Source: Flavobacteriales bacterium
Lineage (GTDB): Bacteria > Bacteroidota > Bacteroidia > Flavobacteriales_F > PHOS-HE28
Direction: 5' to 3'
Length of the DNA: 64,000 nt
Assembly: GCA_016703105.1 (NCBI GenBank)
Contig: JADJCS010000016.1
Coordinates: forward strand, 1 to 64,000
Shown here: positions 61,385-64,000 of the stretch, piece by piece
How the letters are laid out: each line of letters opens with the position of its first letter
How positions within the stretch are numbered: position 1 is the stretch's first letter
Notes under the pieces: model-generated
Databases searched by the model: none
The model's input: the letters and a program-made list of their open reading frames with translations, nothing else
Told to the model about the DNA's origin: nothing
Made by a program: the position numbers and the translations under genes

Positions 61385-63286
61385 TCAACTATTCATAGAA
61401 ACCAGGAACTCCTCATTGCTCTTGGTGCCTTCCATGTGCTTCTTCACGAACTCCATGGCTTCCACCGGGTTCATGTCGGCCAGGTGCTTGCGCAGGATCC
61501 AGGTGCGTTGCAGCACGTCCTTGTGGTGCAGCAGATCGTCACGGCGCGTGCCGCTGCTCATGATGTCGATCGCGGGGAAGATCCGGCGGTTGCTGATCTT
61601 CCGATCGAGCACCAGTTCCATGTTGCCGGTGCCCTTGAACTCCTCGAAGATCACCTCGTCCATCTTGCTGCCGGTATCCACCAGCGCAGTGGCGAGGATG
61701 GTCAAGCTGCCGCCGTTCTCGATCTTCCGCGCGGCGCCGAAGAAGCGCTTGGGCTTCTGCAAGGCGTTCGCATCCACACCACCGCTGAGGATCTTGCCGC
61801 TGGCCGGTTGCACGGTGTTGTAGGCGCGCGCCAGGCGCGTGATGGAATCCAGCAGGATCACCACATCGTGACCGCATTCGGTGAGGGCCTTGGCTTTCTC
61901 CAACACGATCCCAGCGACCTGCACGTGGCGTGAGGCGGGTTCGTCGAAGGTGCTCGCGATCACTTCGGCCTTCACGCTCCGGGCCATATCCGTCACTTCC
62001 TCGGGGCGTTCATCGATCAACAGTACGATGAGGTACGCCTCCGGGTGGTTGGCCGCGATGGCGTTCGCCACATCCTTCAGCAGCACAGTCTTACCGGTCT
62101 TGGGTTGGGCCACGATCAAACCGCGCTGGCCTTTGCCGATGGGAGCGAAGAGGTCCAGCACACGCATGCTCAAGTTGGTGTCCTTGCCAGCGAGTGTGAA
62201 CTTCTCGTCCGGGAACAACGGCGTGAGGAACTTGAACGGCACCCGATCGCGCACCCATTCCGGATCGCGTCCATTGATGCGATCGATCTTCACCAATGGG
62301 AAGAACTTGTCCCCTTCGCGCGGCGGGCGGACGAAGCCGCTCACCGTATCGCCGAGCTTCAGGCCCGCGGCCTTGATCTGCTGCTGGCTCACATACACAT
62401 CGTCCGGCGAAGCGAGGTAGTTGTAGTCACTGCTTCGCAGGAAGCCGTAACCGTCCGGCATCAGTTCCAGCACGCCCTCGGTCTCCACGAACGCATCGAA
62501 GTTGATCTGTTCGCGCGGTGGTTGCGGCGGACGTTCGTTGCGTTGATCGTTCCCACGTTGCCCTTGGTCCCGCTGTTGATCGCCACCCCGTTGGCCTTGG
62601 TCTCGCGGGTCGCGTTGCTGCTCACGTGGTTGGTCCCCGCCGCGTTGACCTTGTTCGCGCGGCTGATCATTGCCACGCTGCGCTTGGTCCCGTTGTTGAT
62701 CGCCTCCGCGTGGCCCCTGGTCGCGTCGATCATCCCGGCGGTCCTCGCGGCGATCGTGGCGAGGCTGATCAGGCGGTCGTGGGCCTTGGTCACGTCCGCC
62801 ACCGGCCTGCACTTGATCACCGCGTTCGCGCCGCTCGTTTCGTTCGGGGCGAGGCTGGTCGCGGCGGTCATCGGCCCGCAGTGCCGAAGGTGCGGGGTCG
62901 CGTGGCGCATCTGGCAGTGGACGCTCAACGGGCTTGGTCTCGGGCAAAGTGCTCCCGCGTATCGGGGACTCCTCTTCCTCCTCGTCCTCCTCTTCCTCCT
63001 CGTCCTCGTCCTCGTCCTCGTCTTCATCCGCATCATCCCCTTCCTCCACAGGTTCGGGTTCCGGGTCGGGCACGGGTGCGGGATCTTCGTCGGCCACCGC
63101 GTCCAATGCTATGGCGTCGGTATCCTGTCGAGTGTCACTGGCGGAAGGTTTGCCGACCTGGGCTTCCAGAATGCGGGCGATCAGGTCCTGCTTCTTGAGC
63201 GTGTCGGCCTTCTTCACCTGGAGTTTCTTGGCGATCTCACGCAGTTCGGCCAATTTCATTTCGCTCAATGCGCTGCTGTCATGCAT
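61385..63286 (-). CDS. rho: Transcription termination factor Rho with long disordered insert
   Basis: 633 residues, far longer than the usual 420. N-terminal helix bundle (1-50, MKLAELREIAKKLQVKKADT), then an acidic run (about 70-105, almost only Asp and Glu), and a long Arg/Gln/Asp/Gly-rich region to about residue 258 made of imperfect units such as DQGQRGGDQQRDQ and RDDRRDQGPRGG. The RNA-binding cold-shock domain starts near 265 (FVETEGVLELMPDGYGFLRS, YVSQQQIKAAGLKLGD). The ATPase domain has VAQPKTGKTVLLKDVA (P-loop, about residue 397), LLIDERPEEVTDMARS and VVILLDSITRLARAYN. The secondary RNA site SGKILSGGVDANALQKPKRF is present. Divergent from a DUF4293 gene. Confidence 0.97.
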   Translation of the reverse strand: MHDSSALSEMKLAELREIAKKLQVKKADTLKKQDLIARILEAQVGKPSASDTRQDTDAIALDAVADEDPAPVPDPEPEPVEEGDDADEDEDEDEDEEEEEDEEEEESPIRGSTLPETKPVERPLPDAPRDPAPSALRADDRRDQPRPERNERRERGDQVQAGGGRDQGPRPPDQPRHDRREDRRDDRRDQGPRGGDQQRDQAQRGNDQPREQGQRGGDQPREQQRDPRDQGQRGGDQQRDQGQRGNDQRNERPPQPPREQINFDAFVETEGVLELMPDGYGFLRSSDYNYLASPDDVYVSQQQIKAAGLKLGDTVSGFVRPPREGDKFFPLVKIDRINGRDPEWVRDRVPFKFLTPLFPDEKFTLAGKDTNLSMRVLDLFAPIGKGQRGLIVAQPKTGKTVLLKDVANAIAANHPEAYLIVLLIDERPEEVTDMARSVKAEVIASTFDEPASRHVQVAGIVLEKAKALTECGHDVVILLDSITRLARAYNTVQPASGKILSGGVDANALQKPKRFFGAARKIENGGSLTILATALVDTGSKMDEVIFEEFKGTGNMELVLDRKISNRRIFPAIDIMSSGTRRDDLLHHKDVLQRTWILRKHLADMNPVEAMEFVKKHMEGTKSNEEFLVSMNS

Positions 63287-63470
63287 GACTAGGGTAGGTC
63301 AGGTAGGGAAAAGGCGCGTGCTACGCCTGGTGGAAAACCCGGATGGGCTTCGATACGCTCGTGGAAAAGGACTTCGGGAGGGGGAGCAGGGGCCGAACGG
63401 CACCCGCAGGAAGGACAAGAACAGGGCAAACCTAAGGGGAAAGGTGGAATGTGCAAATCCCCGCGCTCGC

Positions 63471-63478
63471 CATCTTTG
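63471..63478 (+). promoter_or_regulatory. Putative -7 box (CATCTTTG) of the DUF4293 gene
   Basis: CATCTTTGCC differs from TAnnTTTG at the first base only; 12 bases before the ATG at 63491. The 204-base divergent spacer to rho shows no other clear element. Confidence 0.4.
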
Positions 63479-63490
63479 CCCCGTTCTTCG

Positions 63491-63970
63491 ATGATCCAGC
63501 GCAAGCAGACCATATTCCTGGCCCTGGCCGCCCTGATCGCCTTCGCGGCCAATCTGGTGCCATTTGCCACATATACCGTTGCTGGTTCGGTGCAGGCCGT
63601 CGAGTTCCGCACCACCGGCCTCTTCATGGCGGATGGAACGCCGGTGGCGGATGCGAGCCCCAAGGTCCCTTTCGTGGCGGTGTTCGGCTTGCTCGGGGCG
63701 GTGCTCGTGGTGGCGATCTTCCTTTTCAAGAACCGTCCCCGGCAGGCGCGGATCGTGCGTTACTCCTATCTCTTCGCGCTCGGTGTTCTGGCCTTTGCCG
63801 TCATCACCGATCGTTCCGTGCAGGTTTATCTCGGTCAGCAGGGCGCGGTCTCCGTGGCCTATGGGGTCGCCTTTGCCGCACCGCTCGCGGTGCTCATCCT
63901 GGCTTTCCTGGCCGAGCGCGGCATCCGGAAGGACGAGGCGCTGGTGAAGAGCTTGGACCGGTTGCGGTGA
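63491..63970 (+). CDS. DUF4293 family membrane protein
   Basis: 159 residues from the ATG at 63491, giving the family opening MIQRKQTIFLALAALIAFAA. Four helices (about 6-25, 58-78, 88-108, 120-142). The loop GLFMADGTPVADASPKVPFV separates the first two. The C-terminus is a charged tail (ERGIRKDEALVKSLDRLR). DUF4293 proteins are limited to Bacteroidota and have no known function. Its position divergent from rho is one I recall from other Bacteroidota. The last 30 bases of the window (63971-64000) contain nothing I can identify. Confidence 0.85.
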   Translation: MIQRKQTIFLALAALIAFAANLVPFATYTVAGSVQAVEFRTTGLFMADGTPVADASPKVPFVAVFGLLGAVLVVAIFLFKNRPRQARIVRYSYLFALGVLAFAVITDRSVQVYLGQQGAVSVAYGVAFAAPLAVLILAFLAERGIRKDEALVKSLDRLR

Positions 63971-64000
63971 TCCGTCACATGCTGACCTGTTGCGCTACTA

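Noticed and set aside
62045..63292. Long open frame opposite rho with leucine/valine runs resembling a membrane protein
   Set aside because: The hydrophobic runs are the reverse reading of the Asp/Glu and Arg/Gln repeats of Rho.
1..64000. tRNA, rRNA, riboswitch, prophage or insertion sequence
   Set aside because: I saw no cloverleaf, rRNA signature, transposase, integrase or terminal inverted repeats with target duplication; a covariance-model search was not possible.

Overview
The window looks like a chromosomal segment of a GC-rich member of the Bacteroidota, most likely Flavobacteriales-like. The evidence is: secreted proteins with type IX secretion C-terminal signals (both the type A form and the gliding-motility type B form), HYR and PKD adhesin domains, a SPOR-domain outer membrane protein, an S46 dipeptidyl peptidase, DUF1573, DUF4199-like and DUF4293 proteins, a Rho factor with a long disordered insert, and promoter-like boxes of the Bacteroidota form TAnnTTTG/TAnnTTCG just ahead of many start codons. 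Peptidoglycan recycling (mpl, PBP1C) and lipid A synthesis (lpxB) confirm a Gram-negative envelope. Base composition was judged by eye (about 60% GC), not computed. I saw no rRNA, tRNA, CRISPR array, prophage or insertion sequence.

Layout. 1-8868: two very large secreted repeat proteins on the minus strand. 9006-11468: S46 peptidase plus a pterin dehydratase. 11501-16686: minus-strand group with DUF1573, an S41 protease, a MORN-like protein and PBP1C. 16766-21601: two plus-strand T9SS substrates. 21661-45597: a long minus-strand run with a bacterial alpha-2-macroglobulin lipoprotein, an outer membrane/SPOR protein, a duplicated-domain protein, LOG-family hydrolase, uvrA, lytic transglycosylase, then a polysaccharide group (WecA/TagO-like transferase, rmlC, BY-kinase/Wzz, Wza-like exporter, glycosyltransferase, asnB), ending with lpdA. 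45741-53597: small envelope genes, a T9SS protein lying between ridA and a ridA tail remnant, and the tightly packed surE-membrane protein-lpxB-spoIID-rlmI strip. 53569-63970: SGNH hydrolase, comEC, Rieske protein, MBL hydrolase, a zeta-toxin-like kinase with a small partner gene, mpl, a DUF4199-like protein, a four-helix-bundle pseudogene, rho and a DUF4293 gene.

The window is dominated by cell-envelope biology: surface adhesins and proteases exported by T9SS, peptidoglycan turnover, lipid A, and assembly of an exported polysaccharide. A striking technical feature is that at least seven genes, including housekeeping genes (uvrA, asnB), are broken by single-base shifts, mostly at short homopolymers and mostly losses. 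I read these as consensus errors of a long-read assembly and annotate the genes as whole. Separately, a four-helix-bundle gene and the 3' part of the HYR gene carry in-frame stop codons that one-base indels do not explain.

The observations I consider most worth following are the zeta-like kinase/52-aa protein pair, the ridA tail duplication, the REP-like palindrome read in frame inside the MBL hydrolase, the paired carboxyl-terminal NDRD repeats of the 1,033-aa beta-propeller protein, the duplicated-domain protein with acidic residues in its membrane helix, and the disordered Rho insert. None of these is proven here to be a new system.
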